Assembly: GCA_947503895.1 (NCBI GenBank)
Contig: CANNFT010000001.1
Coordinates: 580,343-644,342, forward strand
Direction: 5' to 3'
DNA length: 64,000 bases
Origin: an uncultured Saccharospirillaceae bacterium
Lineage (GTDB): Bacteria; Pseudomonadota; Gammaproteobacteria; Pseudomonadales; Oceanobacteraceae
Below are positions 50,410-63,662 of the stretch, piece by piece; the first letter of the stretch is position 1, and every line of letters begins with the position of its first letter. The notes below the pieces were generated by a model. It did no database searches, was not told the DNA's origin, and was given only the letters and a program-made list of their open reading frames with translations. The translations under genes and the position numbers were made by a program.

Positions 50410-51942
50410 TTAAAAAGAGGTACAAGCGGTGGTAGAGGTCGAAGCTGAGTTGTTATCACCATACAAATAAGGTGCTTTACAATCACTCCAGTTTGACGGG
50501 AGTGCATTAACCCCTGTTAGCTCATCAATCGCTTTCGCATAACGCGCCCATTTACCCGTGAATTGGTTCGTTGAATCAGAAACAATGTACACCGGTAGAT
50601 ATTTAAGGGCCTCGAACAGTTCAGATCCGGAATCGGCTAAGGTTGAAAGCTCTGAGCCTGCTTCTAGCTGGGTGTAGGCATCAAACAACGACTGCACCGA
50701 GGCCTTAACTGCGTCGGAAATAACTTGACGATCAACACCCACTAAATTTTTTAAGTCACCGTCTCCCTGTGCGTTAAACGTCGTGCCCAGTAAATTCTTA
50801 ACAACGGCACCGGAGCTATTGTGATCATCATGCAGGTTCTTTTCGGTATTCGCCCAGAGCATCCATGTTCCTCTGTAACTGGGGAGAAAATCATTACGCG
50901 GCGTGGACACTTCTGCTAATGCTGGCAGTGACGATGTCAGTGATACCTTACCATTATTTGCCCGCAAGCCGCCGCCCAGTGCTAATACTTGCTCCATCCA
51001 TTGATAAGACGCATGGTTATCTAATGATTCATTTTTCATGATGCCGTGAGATGACTCAGCGCGACTGGTCACGACATGACCAAAGGCAAAAAGGTCAACC
51101 AAACTATGCAATGCATTCGCCTCGTGGTGAAGTGCATTCACCCAGTATTTAGGTTCTGTTCTGGCTTTATCGGCATAGTACAATGCTAAGCGATGCGCTC
51201 CCACATACCAGCCCACTGCCGTATTAGAAAAGTGCCAATCATTCACGTTGGCGATACGGAGCATCTCATCACCCCACCATGCCGCTTCGTAATATTCATC
51301 ATCATTAGCGGTGTTAGATACGGTATTACCAAAACTACCGAATGGCGGCACCACACCTGAGCCAATGTAGCGAAGGTAAATATCGGCACTCATATTATCA
51401 GGGCAATAGTACTCCTCGTACATCACCGTGCCTCTTTTGAATTTCATCGTTGGTGTATCTGAGTTTGTTAAATAGCACTCTCCGGCTGCAGTACAATGCG
51501 TGGTCCGACGATAGTCACCATATAAAGCAGATAATTCACCTAGGGTAAAAGCTTTTAAACTGGTTGCCGTTTTCGTTGCCACTTCTAGCTCTGTCGACGG
51601 GACATCAGCGACTTCAGGAATGTGAATCTTTTTGTTGTAGGTAGATTGAGAGAAGCTGGTCCAGTAACAGTTATCTTGTACGTCAGGTTTATATTTGTCG
51701 TAATCATTTTGATTATTGGTATCAAATCCTACTGCTAAATTTTTTGCATCTTTTAAAAAATTTCGATAACCCGTGCTCCCGACCGTTTGATTGATCACTT
51801 CACTGGGCAAGGAAACGGTTGGCGGTATGACCACCCCCGCAACTCCTAAATCAGTGATCAGTTTATGTTCTTCCGAATTAAATGCTGATGCCGACTGGCT
51901 TAATGCCAATCCGATCGCTAGACCCGCTATTTTTTTATTCAT
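50410..51942 (-). CDS. Secreted phospholipase C/P1-nuclease-like protein (predicted)
   Basis: 510 residues. The Sec signal ends in SASA, so the mature protein starts FNSEEHKLITDLG. In zinc-dependent phospholipase C and S1/P1 nucleases, the N-terminal residue and a nearby His bind zinc. Further candidate ligands are Asp143 (YGDYRR), His237 (NDWHF), His250 (GAHRL) and the strong cluster H-H-E-x(4)-H-x(3)-D-x(5)-H at 272-289 (ALHSLVDLFAFGHV). This pattern supports a trinuclear-zinc phosphoesterase of about twice the usual domain size. There are six or more cysteines. The family match is by pattern only. It is read alone, in a block of secreted proteins. Confidence 0.6.
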   Translation of the reverse strand: MNKKIAGLAIGLALSQSASAFNSEEHKLITDLGVAGVVIPPTVSLPSEVINQTVGSTGYRNFLKDAKNLAVGFDTNNQNDYDKYKPDVQDNCYWTSFSQSTYNKKIHIPEVADVPSTELEVATKTATSLKAFTLGELSALYGDYRRTTHCTAAGECYLTNSDTPTMKFKRGTVMYEEYYCPDNMSADIYLRYIGSGVVPPFGSFGNTVSNTANDDEYYEAAWWGDEMLRIANVNDWHFSNTAVGWYVGAHRLALYYADKARTEPKYWVNALHHEANALHSLVDLFAFGHVVTSRAESSHGIMKNESLDNHASYQWMEQVLALGGGLRANNGKVSLTSSLPALAEVSTPRNDFLPSYRGTWMLWANTEKNLHDDHNSSGAVVKNLLGTTFNAQGDGDLKNLVGVDRQVISDAVKASVQSLFDAYTQLEAGSELSTLADSGSELFEALKYLPVYIVSDSTNQFTGKWARYAKAIDELTGVNALPSNWSDCKAPYLYGDNNSASTSTTACTSF

Positions 51943-52269
51943 CGTTATTATTATTCTGAAAAATTGAATGATTGACTTAATGGGACACTTGGCATGTCCA
52001 ATGCAGCCATTTAGACGGCGTTATTTCCGCAGACACCTAATGCTGACACTTTAAAATGTCTAATCAATGACAGAACCGGTCAAAATAAAACAACTGTGGC
52101 GCGATAAGACTTCATCCGTTACATGTCATTACAAAGCTAGTCGGTGTGTGCCATTAGAATTACAATTAAATACCGGAAATGGCTTTACTGGAGTTGAATC
52201 AATTAAAAGACGATGAGATGAATCAAGAAAAATGAAGATCACCTCTCGGTGTAATGAGACCATCTTTTG
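51943..52269. other. Intergenic region
   Basis: 327 bp between the predicted phosphoesterase and the solute-binding protein, both on the minus strand. It presumably holds the promoter of the first. No dyad, terminator or gene is supported. Confidence 0.4.
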
Positions 52270-53064
52270 CTAAAGGCTGTATTTTTCAATTCCGTACTTT
52301 TCTTGCAATTCGCGAATTAATTCGGACTCCATCGTCATAAACTCATTAAACTGGTCAACCAATTCTGGGTAATGAATACTAGACAAATAAAAATTGCCCT
52401 CAGATATGTCCATTAGGTTCGGATTAACCGTTAATGGTAGCCCGCCCCCCATTTTCTTTATTAGATAGCGACCAACGTTTTCGTCTAGCATTGCCCCCTG
52501 CACTCTTCCAGTACTGACCATCTTCAGCAATGACTCTGGCTTTGACGACTCTGTTACTTTCATTTGCCCACTGTTAATGAGTGACAAAAACTTCCATGGC
52601 GTAAACCCCCTGACAATACCAAGATTATTAAAATCGACCAATTTAATATTCTTGTTTGTGAAATTAACAAACATAACTTCTTTAAATTGAATGACAGATA
52701 GTGTGTAGTGAATCCTATATTTTTCTTTCTGACTTTTTTTCCATTTAGGACTATCGGGAAATTTCACATCCACTTCATTTCTAAAATACTTTTTAAATAG
52801 CCGCTTGATCGGCAAACCATGATACTCAAATGTGTAATGATATTTGGAAGCAAATGCATCCAGCAATTCTCTTGCGTAGCCTGTATAAGTTTCGCCAGCC
52901 CGATCGAATGCATAAAGTGGATAATAATTAACGTCTTCAACACCTATTCTTATAATACCCTTCTCGGTCGGTTTTTCTGCTGCTTTGCAGACGTTAAATA
53001 GCGCCAAACACAAGGCTGCAACGATTAAGAATATCTTACAAAGCCGGTTATTGTGCAAAGTCAT
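52270..53064 (-). CDS. Periplasmic solute-binding protein (family 3-like)
   Basis: About 264 residues from the ATG at 53064; upstream starts at 53073 and 53094 are possible. A signal peptide (LCKIFLIVAALCLALFNV) is followed by an SBP_bac_3-type fold: IRIGVEDVNYYPLYAFDR, TGYARELLDAFASKYHYTFE, LGIVRGFTPWKFL, and a hinge near GRVQGAMLDENVGRYLI. No permease genes are adjacent, so it is probably a sensor or orphan binding protein, as is common in marine gammaproteobacteria. The ligand is unknown. Confidence 0.75.
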   Translation of the reverse strand: MTLHNNRLCKIFLIVAALCLALFNVCKAAEKPTEKGIIRIGVEDVNYYPLYAFDRAGETYTGYARELLDAFASKYHYTFEYHGLPIKRLFKKYFRNEVDVKFPDSPKWKKSQKEKYRIHYTLSVIQFKEVMFVNFTNKNIKLVDFNNLGIVRGFTPWKFLSLINSGQMKVTESSKPESLLKMVSTGRVQGAMLDENVGRYLIKKMGGGLPLTVNPNLMDISEGNFYLSSIHYPELVDQFNEFMTMESELIRELQEKYGIEKYSL

Positions 53065-53215
53065 ATCCCTCATAGCAGTTATAGCTGGCCACATGAGTAT
53101 AGTTGGAATTTCGTCAACTGAAGTAGGTCTTTATGCAATTAGCTAATTACACTAAAAAACCCGTAAGCGAACGCCTACCGATACTGTCTCTGACGATTAT
53201 GATTTAGCGACAGCA

Positions 53216-53246
53216 CAAAAAAAGGGGCCATCGATGGATGGCCCCT
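53216..53246 (-). terminator. Rho-independent terminator after the M4 protease
   Basis: AGGGGCCATC pairs with GATGGCCCCT around a GATG loop, followed on the minus strand by a run of seven T. It lies 33 bp after the protease stop. Confidence 0.9.
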
Positions 53247-53279
53247 ATAGTTTTAAACGATGTGTTTAAATGGCGTGTA

Positions 53280-57274
<3,995 letters not shown>

Positions 57275-59059
57275 CTACATTACAAAGCTCTCTGATTCGA
57301 GGGCCATCAAACTCGTGCATCCAATGCGCAATGTTTTTTCAAGCGTGGCTGTCCGTGGCAAAATTCGGTCAAAGTAGAATTGCGCAGTTAAGACTTTTGA
57401 CTGTGTGAACGGGGTGGAAACCGATTTATCCGCAGCAGCTTTTGCCATACGCGCCCACATATAGGCCAAGACAACGTATCCAGAATAAGAAAGGTAATCC
57501 ACCGACGCCGCTCCCACTTCATTGGGATCTCGCATGGCGGCCGCGCCGATATGCATCGTCAACTCTAGCCAGTTATCGGTGGCTGCGTTCAATTCTGCGG
57601 CCATTTTGCCAATAACTTCATGGCCTTTAGACTGGTCACAAAAGGCTTTTATCTCAGTCGTCAGTACATTGAGCATTTCTCCGCGACTGGACAACACCTT
57701 CCTCCCCAGCAGGTCCAGCGCTTGGATACCCGTGGTACCTTCGTAAATGGGCGCTGCCCGCATATCTCGCACAAATTGCTCCATGCCATTTTCGCGAATG
57801 TACCCATGACCGCCAAACACCTGTAAACCAAGGTTAACGCACTCCCACCCCATTTCTGTATTAAACCCTTTGCAAATTGGCGTGAGTAGATCTAGCAAAG
57901 ATTGACAGTCTGCTTTTCGCTGATCGCTCGTGGAATGCTCGACCTCATCAAATAGACTCGCTGTGTATAAATTGAATGCACGACTCCCCTCAACAAATGA
58001 TTTCTGTATTAGCAGCATTCTACGAACATCCGGGTGAACGATGATTGGGTCCGCCACTTCATGAGGCTCTATTGCGCCGGCCAAAGAGCGCATTTGCCGG
58101 CGTTCAAGTGCATACATGGCTGCATTCTGAAGGGCAACGGATGCGAGTCCCGTACCTTGCTGCCCAATTAAGAACCTCGACCGGTTGACCATAGCAAACA
58201 TCGCCCTCATGCCTTTGTTCACTTCACCAACCAGAAACCCTTTTGCCCCATCAAAATTCATTAAGCATGTTGCAGACCCGTTCAAACCCATTTTGTGTTC
58301 AAGTGCGCCCACGCTCGTGTGGTTGCGTGCGCCTAAAGAGCCATCCTCGCGCACTAAAAATTTAGGCACAATAAACAAACTAATGCCCTTTATGCCCGCT
58401 GGCGAGTCCGGGATTCTCGCTAAAACCAACATAATATTGTTTTCACCAAGATCGGCATCCCCACCCGTTATAAACATCTTCGAACCGGAAATCGCGTAAC
58501 TGCCATCCGCCTGTGGTTGTGCTTTTGTGCGGACTAGACCTAGGTCACTGCCACAATGGGGCTCTGTCATACACATCGGCCCACCCCAAATACCTTCAAC
58601 GAGCTTGGGTAGATATTTTTGCTTTATTTCTTCAGAAGCGTTTTTCTCAATAGCAGCAACAGAACCATCTCGAGTAGCATAGAATGCAAACGCTGGACAG
58701 GCCGCAAGATTCATCTCACCAATCGCACCATTTAATATGAAGGGCAACCCTTGACCGCCATATTTAGGATTTTCGCTCAATTGTGTCCAACCGCCCTCTA
58801 TATATTTTTTGGCAACGTCTTTATATCCACTGGGCGTTACCACCTCGCCATCAATCAGTTGACACCCTTCGACATCACCGGACTGATTAATGGGTTGAAT
58901 TTGCTGTTCAGCGAATCGACCTGCCTCAGCCAGCACCGCATCCATTATCTCGGGCGTAACGTCTGAAAAATGCGGCATTGAAGCATATTGAGTGTAAACG
59001 TCTAAAACGTCATTCAAAATAAACTGGTAATCTTCTAGCGGTGCTTTGTAAGTCGGCAT
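57275..59059 (-). CDS. Acyl-CoA dehydrogenase, DmdC/long-form type
   Basis: 594 residues from the ATG at 59059, which has GGAG 6 nt upstream. It has the extended form with an N-terminal segment MPTYKAPLEDYQFILNDVLD, then the usual domains (PMCMTEPHCGSDLGLVRTKA, MFITGGDADLGENNI, MGLNGSATCLMNFDGAKGFL) and the C-terminal helical extension with YEGTTGIQALDLLGRKVL. Members oxidise 3-methylmercaptopropionyl-CoA (DmdC) or straight-chain acyl-CoA, using FAD and ETF. DmdB and DmdD are not nearby, so the substrate is open. Confidence 0.9.
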   Translation of the reverse strand: MPTYKAPLEDYQFILNDVLDVYTQYASMPHFSDVTPEIMDAVLAEAGRFAEQQIQPINQSGDVEGCQLIDGEVVTPSGYKDVAKKYIEGGWTQLSENPKYGGQGLPFILNGAIGEMNLAACPAFAFYATRDGSVAAIEKNASEEIKQKYLPKLVEGIWGGPMCMTEPHCGSDLGLVRTKAQPQADGSYAISGSKMFITGGDADLGENNIMLVLARIPDSPAGIKGISLFIVPKFLVREDGSLGARNHTSVGALEHKMGLNGSATCLMNFDGAKGFLVGEVNKGMRAMFAMVNRSRFLIGQQGTGLASVALQNAAMYALERRQMRSLAGAIEPHEVADPIIVHPDVRRMLLIQKSFVEGSRAFNLYTASLFDEVEHSTSDQRKADCQSLLDLLTPICKGFNTEMGWECVNLGLQVFGGHGYIRENGMEQFVRDMRAAPIYEGTTGIQALDLLGRKVLSSRGEMLNVLTTEIKAFCDQSKGHEVIGKMAAELNAATDNWLELTMHIGAAAMRDPNEVGAASVDYLSYSGYVVLAYMWARMAKAAADKSVSTPFTQSKVLTAQFYFDRILPRTATLEKTLRIGCTSLMALESESFVM

Positions 59060-59425
59060 GATCTCTCCAGCATTCATCTTTATCGTTCAATTGAAATATC
59101 TAACATAACCCAATCATTCACCTTAAGAATTGATGAAATGTCTAATTTTGAGTGACCTGATTGAGTAATCTCAATCGGTTGCCGCCTGATTCATGACTAG
59201 AAATGATAAAATGTAGGAACTGAAGAGATTAGCCAATGCTTTTAGAAGATTAGGCCACTATAAAATAACCATTATTGCGAACGTCCATTTTTGAACATCA
59301 TTTATCTGATCGCTTATGATCAAAGTCCCTTTTTAAAAGCAAAAAAAACGCCGAGAATACAGTCGGCGTTTATTAATTATTGTTCTAGCGAAGATACATT
59401 AGAGGACGTATTTAATCGTTCAACT
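59060..59425. other. Intergenic region with a terminator
   Basis: Between the lipoprotein gene end (59426) and the acyl-CoA dehydrogenase start. It contains the terminator at 59341-59371 and presumably the dehydrogenase promoter. Nothing is coded. Confidence 0.5.
59341..59371 (-). terminator. Rho-independent terminator after the lipoprotein gene
   Basis: On the minus strand, AACGCCGA pairs with TCGGCGTT around an 8-nt loop, followed by a run of eight T. It lies 55 bp past the stop of the lipoprotein gene. Confidence 0.9.
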
Positions 59426-60136
59426 TTATTGTTGTACTTTACAACTGCCCCACTCACATCGCACTAACAGGTATGCATCATCCGCACAAACCGCCTCAAA
59501 TATTTCGAGAGGCCAATCGGCTTTGAGTGTTTTGATCGCAGCTTTTGGGCATCCTTCTCGCTTCATCATGCGCTCCACAATATAGGCACTACGAGCGTGT
59601 TTTTTGCCTTTTTTCTTTTGTAGTTCCGCTGCCTTCAAGATACGACCATCGTTTGACTGATCGTAATCCTGCTGCATACTCACCAAAAGTGGGTAATGTG
59701 TTTTTTCATGCCGTAAGTCTTTTTCACCACTTTTATACGTTGCCATAAGACTTACACAACTTGATTCACTCGGCTGCCCTGCCAACATTGCTGCAACATT
59801 TTTTTCTGCCTGATTGACAATTTCAAACGTCAGGGACATTGCGTACAATGCTCCGGTTTCGTCTCGGTCACCTGTGACCTGCACTATATTGGCGATCATG
59901 CCGGCATCGGCCGCTTCTACTAAATTACGATTACGCTTCCACCAACTACGTTGGCCACTCCAAGCGGCTTGGCGAGCTGAAACGCTCACCTCACTACAAT
60001 CGTTCGTGAGCGTTCGTAGTGTTACATCCTCAATCAGGGCATAGCTGATAGCCTGCTCGTTAGGCGCCCTTGACGGTGTGCTACTGCAACCTGCCACACA
60101 GATTGCAAGTATCAACATCAAAACCAATGTACGCAT
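59426..60136 (-). CDS. Hypothetical lipoprotein
   Basis: 236 residues. The signal MRTLVLMLILAICVAGC is a clear lipoprotein signal with lipobox VAGC. Five more cysteines follow, including a C-terminal pair CEWGSC. A basic helical stretch (ILKAAELQKKKGKKHARSAY) lies in the second half. No family is recognised. It is probably an outer-membrane lipoprotein. The terminator follows 55 bp downstream. Confidence 0.65.
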   Translation of the reverse strand: MRTLVLMLILAICVAGCSSTPSRAPNEQAISYALIEDVTLRTLTNDCSEVSVSARQAAWSGQRSWWKRNRNLVEAADAGMIANIVQVTGDRDETGALYAMSLTFEIVNQAEKNVAAMLAGQPSESSCVSLMATYKSGEKDLRHEKTHYPLLVSMQQDYDQSNDGRILKAAELQKKKGKKHARSAYIVERMMKREGCPKAAIKTLKADWPLEIFEAVCADDAYLLVRCEWGSCKVQQ

Positions 60137-60231
60137 TACATCTCTCCTTAATTACTTAATAGCGTTATTGAACATCACAATAAATTTCTAATTCGCGCTC
60201 AGCTGAGTGACTTTTCCAACCAAACTTACAT

Positions 60232-60486
60232 TTACTTGTTCAATAGTGACTCAATCCACTGTTGATATTCATCCTCATCGAATGGCCAGCCAAGCTCATG
60301 ACCGGAAACGACAGCCTTTAAGACCGGTATTCGCATACCATATTCTTCGATCAAAGTAGCACTGTCCGCAATGTCAATCGATTCAAGTTTCACCATTGAC
60401 GCCACGGGAGAGCGCTTTATTAATCGAAGCGCCTTATCGCATAAGTGACATCCAGATGTCGTTAAAAATTGAACTTCTATACTCAT
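60232..60486 (-). CDS. Glutaredoxin-like (DUF836) protein
   Basis: 84 residues, the size of the DUF836 family. The CxxC active site CHLC lies near the N-terminus in FLTTSGCHLCDKALRLI. The cis-proline region IPVLKAV and the SGHELGWPFDEDEYQQWI end match the family. It is a small cytoplasmic thiol-disulfide protein of unsettled role. It is 95 bp upstream of the lipoprotein gene in the same direction. Confidence 0.85.
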   Translation of the reverse strand: MSIEVQFLTTSGCHLCDKALRLIKRSPVASMVKLESIDIADSATLIEEYGMRIPVLKAVVSGHELGWPFDEDEYQQWIESLLNK

Positions 60487-61129
60487 AAAATCGTTCGCTA
60501 TGACATGACTTTAAATTTTAACCAGCAAATTCAAGATCAACATTTTCCGCCATAGAAATATTGATACCCATCGCCCCACTAGCCACGCACTTTATCATGA
60601 GAATCCATAAGAGCAATATGGCGACCTAAAGGATGGGTAGAAATGTCTGCTGTTCGCGAGTGGCAGAGTCATCACATGACCTGCGGTTAAACAGATCACC
60701 ATAAGTTTATCCATGCCAAATAGCCGCACTCCTTCATAGAGCGATTTAACGAATCAGAATCTAATTAATAAAAGCCGAACCCCGACTGACTAAAAATCAT
60801 GCGATTCGAACACTCTACCACATTGATTCCCCGCCGAGCCCGCAATGCATGCGCCTCAGATTTAGCGACATAAAGACGGATGAAGCCCGCCCGACACTCT
60901 GCCATTCCGCTGCTTCGCCACTGACACCTACATACCTACATTCGGCTTTAGGCTAAACGCGCATAATGAATAGCGATGGCACCCTACCTGATAAAAACTC
61001 ACTCACAACAAGTGGCGAGCTATAAGTTGAGAACCAAGGCAAGACAAGCCTAGTAAGATACATCTCAGGTGATTCGAGATACTGAGGAAGGCACCCTAAG
61101 CGCGACCTCCGCCTCGCATTAAAAAAATA
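60487..61129. other. Non-coding region before the tRNA gene
   Basis: About 640 bp with a GC-rich part (60780-60950). Short pieces resemble T-loop or D-arm sequence but do not fold as a tRNA. The 60-codon minus frame at 60953-61135 lacks a ribosome site. No gene is supported. Confidence 0.45.
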
Positions 61130-61159
61130 TTGCACAATATCAATGGCTTAGGGTATAGT
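61130..61159 (+). promoter_or_regulatory. Promoter of the tRNA-Pro gene
   Basis: TTGCAC (61130-61135) and TATAGT (61154-61159) with an 18-bp spacer, followed by a GC-rich discriminator GCGC typical of stringent stable-RNA promoters. It lies 27 bp before the mature tRNA. Confidence 0.7.
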
Positions 61160-61185
61160 GCGCACCTGCTTTTAAAGAGCATTTG

Positions 61186-61263
<78 letters not shown>

Positions 61264-61318
61264 AAAGATTCCTTTAAGATCAAAAGCTTACCAACCTGTA
61301 AAAAATCGCCACATCCTC

Positions 61319-61375
61319 TTCCTAACGCTTTCCTAACACTTTTTCCTAACATACAGTATGTGATTTCATACAGTA
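61319..61375. repeat. Direct repeats between tRNA and integrase, likely arm-type sites
   Basis: TTCCTAAC occurs at 61319, 61330 and 61343. CATACAGTA occurs at 61350 and 61367, 17 bp apart. Two repeat families in the short interval between attL and int are typical of integrase arm sites and excisionase sites. The assignment is inferred. Confidence 0.6.
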
Positions 61376-61393
61376 GTGGTCGCTTTTCAACCT

Positions 61394-62461
61394 CTAGCGG
61401 GTCGCTTTTATAATGTCTGGTTTACGATCATAAACCGCTTCCATTTTCTTGCTTCTATGTCCGCCTGCTTTGGATTCATGATCAGTAATCCCTTTGGCTT
61501 TGATGTCATGGAATGTGAATGGGGTTTGTAATTTAACGACCTTGCCTTCGAATTCCAAACCCTCATTCATCGCAATATCTCGAATACGCTTCCAGCCAGA
61601 CTTTCGATTGGCAGCAGAAATAGGTCCTCCGCTTCGACCTTTAAATAAGGGTCGCTTGGAAACACGCGAAGGCGCTGTGGGGTTACATAGTCGTCGAGCA
61701 TCTTCGACTGCCTTTTTTAGACGTGGAGACCAAGCTGTGATTTCATTTTTCGAGTGCTTGCCACGCTCAACAAAAATACCTTCATCTCGAACGTCCTCAT
61801 CTTCTAATATTGCTCGTACCTCTGAGTCTCGCATGCGGCACAAATAAGCAATTTCCATCATGGGAGCGATCCATGCGTAGCTAGATGCTAAAGCCACTTC
61901 GTAAACCAGCCAATACTCCCAATCTTCAATATAACGATCTCTAGCTGCTTCTGGAAATCTCTTAACCTTTTCGCAAGGATTGAGCTGCATATAATTACGT
62001 TCAATTGACCAGTTGAATAAGCGTGACAAAAATCCATGATCTCGATTGGCGCTCGGTTGCTTTGTGCTCCCTAGCTTATCCATGTACTGCCTAATATGAC
62101 CTGGTGTAATTCGCTCAGGCATCATATTGCCAAAAACAGGAATAATTCGCTTCAAGCGATATACGTCGTTATCTCGCTGGTCTTTTGAAAGCCCGGCCCA
62201 CTGAATACTGGCCATGTAAGTATTGATGAGCCATTTAGTGTCTTTTCTATGGGCATATTCATTTTTGGCTTTTAAGTATGCTGAGTAAACATCCGCTCGT
62301 ACTGACTCATTCTCAATTAGCTTTCCCGCTTCATCCCGCTGAATCGGCAACAGTTTGATTCCGCCTCCTTCTTTGGGGTGATATTCATAGCTAGACCTGC
62401 CTCTATAAACACGAGAAGGCATCCAAGCTGCTTTAGGGTCTCTTCTTTGTCTAACTGCCAT
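61394..62461 (-). CDS. Phage-type tyrosine integrase
   Basis: 355 residues. The N-terminus MAVRQRRDPKAAWMPSRVYRG is typical of one phage integrase group. The SAM-like core-binding domain (about 55-160) is followed by the catalytic domain: Arg211 in LCRMRDSEV, Lys near 236, His318 and Lys321 in FHDIKAKGITD (Lys in place of the usual second Arg, common in this group), His335 in AGGHRS and the nucleophile Tyr344 in MEAVYDRK. The gene is complete and reads toward tRNA-Pro. It should catalyse insertion and, with a helper, excision of the element. Confidence 0.93.
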   Translation of the reverse strand: MAVRQRRDPKAAWMPSRVYRGRSSYEYHPKEGGGIKLLPIQRDEAGKLIENESVRADVYSAYLKAKNEYAHRKDTKWLINTYMASIQWAGLSKDQRDNDVYRLKRIIPVFGNMMPERITPGHIRQYMDKLGSTKQPSANRDHGFLSRLFNWSIERNYMQLNPCEKVKRFPEAARDRYIEDWEYWLVYEVALASSYAWIAPMMEIAYLCRMRDSEVRAILEDEDVRDEGIFVERGKHSKNEITAWSPRLKKAVEDARRLCNPTAPSRVSKRPLFKGRSGGPISAANRKSGWKRIRDIAMNEGLEFEGKVVKLQTPFTFHDIKAKGITDHESKAGGHRSKKMEAVYDRKPDIIKATR

Positions 62462-62463
62462 CG

Positions 62464-62676
62464 CTAAAATCCGTCCAAATTAAACCCATCTCCGCCGACT
62501 AGAGGTGCTGACGAAGCGCTCAGCATGTTATTAAGTGAGGTCCAAGTCACCACGGGGCGGCCATCATGCCGACGGATAAACCGAATGCCATTATCTCTTA
62601 ACACCTCACATTGAAGCTTCGGATTTTTAGCACCTGTAATATCAACCAAATCCTCAGCATTCAGAACATCCGTCAT
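62464..62676 (-). CDS. DUF4224 protein, possible excision or integration helper
   Basis: 70 residues. The pattern LVDITGAKNPKLQCEVLRDN plus GIRFIRRHDGRPVV matches DUF4224, small winged proteins next to phage integrases. It ends 2 bp before the integrase start, so the two are co-translated. A recombination directionality role is plausible but not proven for the family. Confidence 0.85.
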   Translation of the reverse strand: MTDVLNAEDLVDITGAKNPKLQCEVLRDNGIRFIRRHDGRPVVTWTSLNNMLSASSAPLVGGDGFNLDGF

Positions 62677-62813
62677 AGCCTAACTCCTTGCTTACTGAAT
62701 CATATTGGAATAGGTACAGGGCGAACCGCCAGCGGCTTTAATTTTGCTGGTGACGACTTCTTTAAAATTATTCATGGTAAATTTCCATTTATTGGCATGT
62801 GTTTTAGGTTCTG

Positions 62814-63092
62814 TTACTCAGAATAAAGATCGTATTTAAGGCAAATTGCATTCAAATCTTCACGGGCGCGAAAAGTTGTGAATTCTCCCTCCCATATACC
62901 AGACACTTTTAAATATCGAGTTCCTTTTAAAATTTTACAGTGCTCATGACCTGCTTTACGGATAATAGATATGTCTGCATCGTCATATTCATCTTCATCC
63001 CAACCGATGGTGTTAGCAATCCATTCCGATGCGTCACAGTGATACTGCTTTCTTGCAATGGGAGTGAGTACTTTTGCAAACTTCCAGCTCAT
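62814..63092 (-). CDS. Hypothetical phage-region protein
   Basis: 92 residues. Visible elements are ARKQYHCDASEWIANTIGW, acidic DEDEYDDAD, HEHCKILKGTRYLKVSG and IWEGEFTTFRAREDLNAICL. The His/Cys residues (YHCDAS, HEHCK) may bind a metal. I have seen similar small proteins in phages but no function is known. It is on the same strand as the integrase and probably an early gene. Confidence 0.6.
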   Translation of the reverse strand: MSWKFAKVLTPIARKQYHCDASEWIANTIGWDEDEYDDADISIIRKAGHEHCKILKGTRYLKVSGIWEGEFTTFRAREDLNAICLKYDLYSE

Positions 63093-63179
63093 AATTAAAC
63101 ACCCTACTGTGCTTTATTAATGATGCGACCTTCAGGCTAAAAATAAAGGGAGCGATTATTTTTCTATCGCTTTTCGATA

Positions 63180-63662
63180 TCATGCCGCTTCATCCGCCAC
63201 CTTCACTAATGATTCCCAAAGCGTCATTGGCACCTGCTTAATAACTTTACGCTCTGCTTTTTTACAGTGCTTACACTTTCTAGTCGCCTCTGAAATATAC
63301 TCCCAGTCGTGCGCAATTGAGCCGAAAATAGCGCAGACGCCGATGCGCAAATAATCAGACCAAAACGCTTCAGTAATATCCTCCCACACCAAAGTCCCGT
63401 TAACTTCCGTGAATACGTCGGTATACATTGGCCCGTCCTTATGAAAACACATTTCACGCAGTGCTCGGCCTCTAAATTCCCCGTTAGACATAGTGCCAAT
63501 ATAGGGAATCAATCGCTCAGTGCCTCGATCAATGCTTAATCCAAGAAAAACAGACTTTCGTGATGGAAAATTGCTTAGCCAGCGGTATAAGGGCCAGCTG
63601 TAAAAGTCATTTTCCCCTTCAATTTTAGGGCAGATGTCTGGTGCTTTAATTGAAATACTCAT
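63180..63662 (-). CDS. Hypothetical phage-region protein with CxxC
   Basis: 160 residues, no family recognised. A central hydrophobic region (YLRIGVCAIFGSIAHDWEYI) precedes a CKHCKK pair, which may be half of a zinc site, and a basic stretch. The ATG at 63662 lies just 4 bases from the end of the next upstream frame, and the two genes overlap slightly, so they form an operon. Confidence 0.6.
   Translation of the reverse strand: MSISIKAPDICPKIEGENDFYSWPLYRWLSNFPSRKSVFLGLSIDRGTERLIPYIGTMSNGEFRGRALREMCFHKDGPMYTDVFTEVNGTLVWEDITEAFWSDYLRIGVCAIFGSIAHDWEYISEATRKCKHCKKAERKVIKQVPMTLWESLVKVADEAA

Noticed and set aside
60780..60950. Possible second tRNA or tRNA remnant
   Set aside because: A TTCGAATC T-loop-like string and a GGTAGAGTG-like string occur, but no acceptor or anticodon stem can be formed around them.
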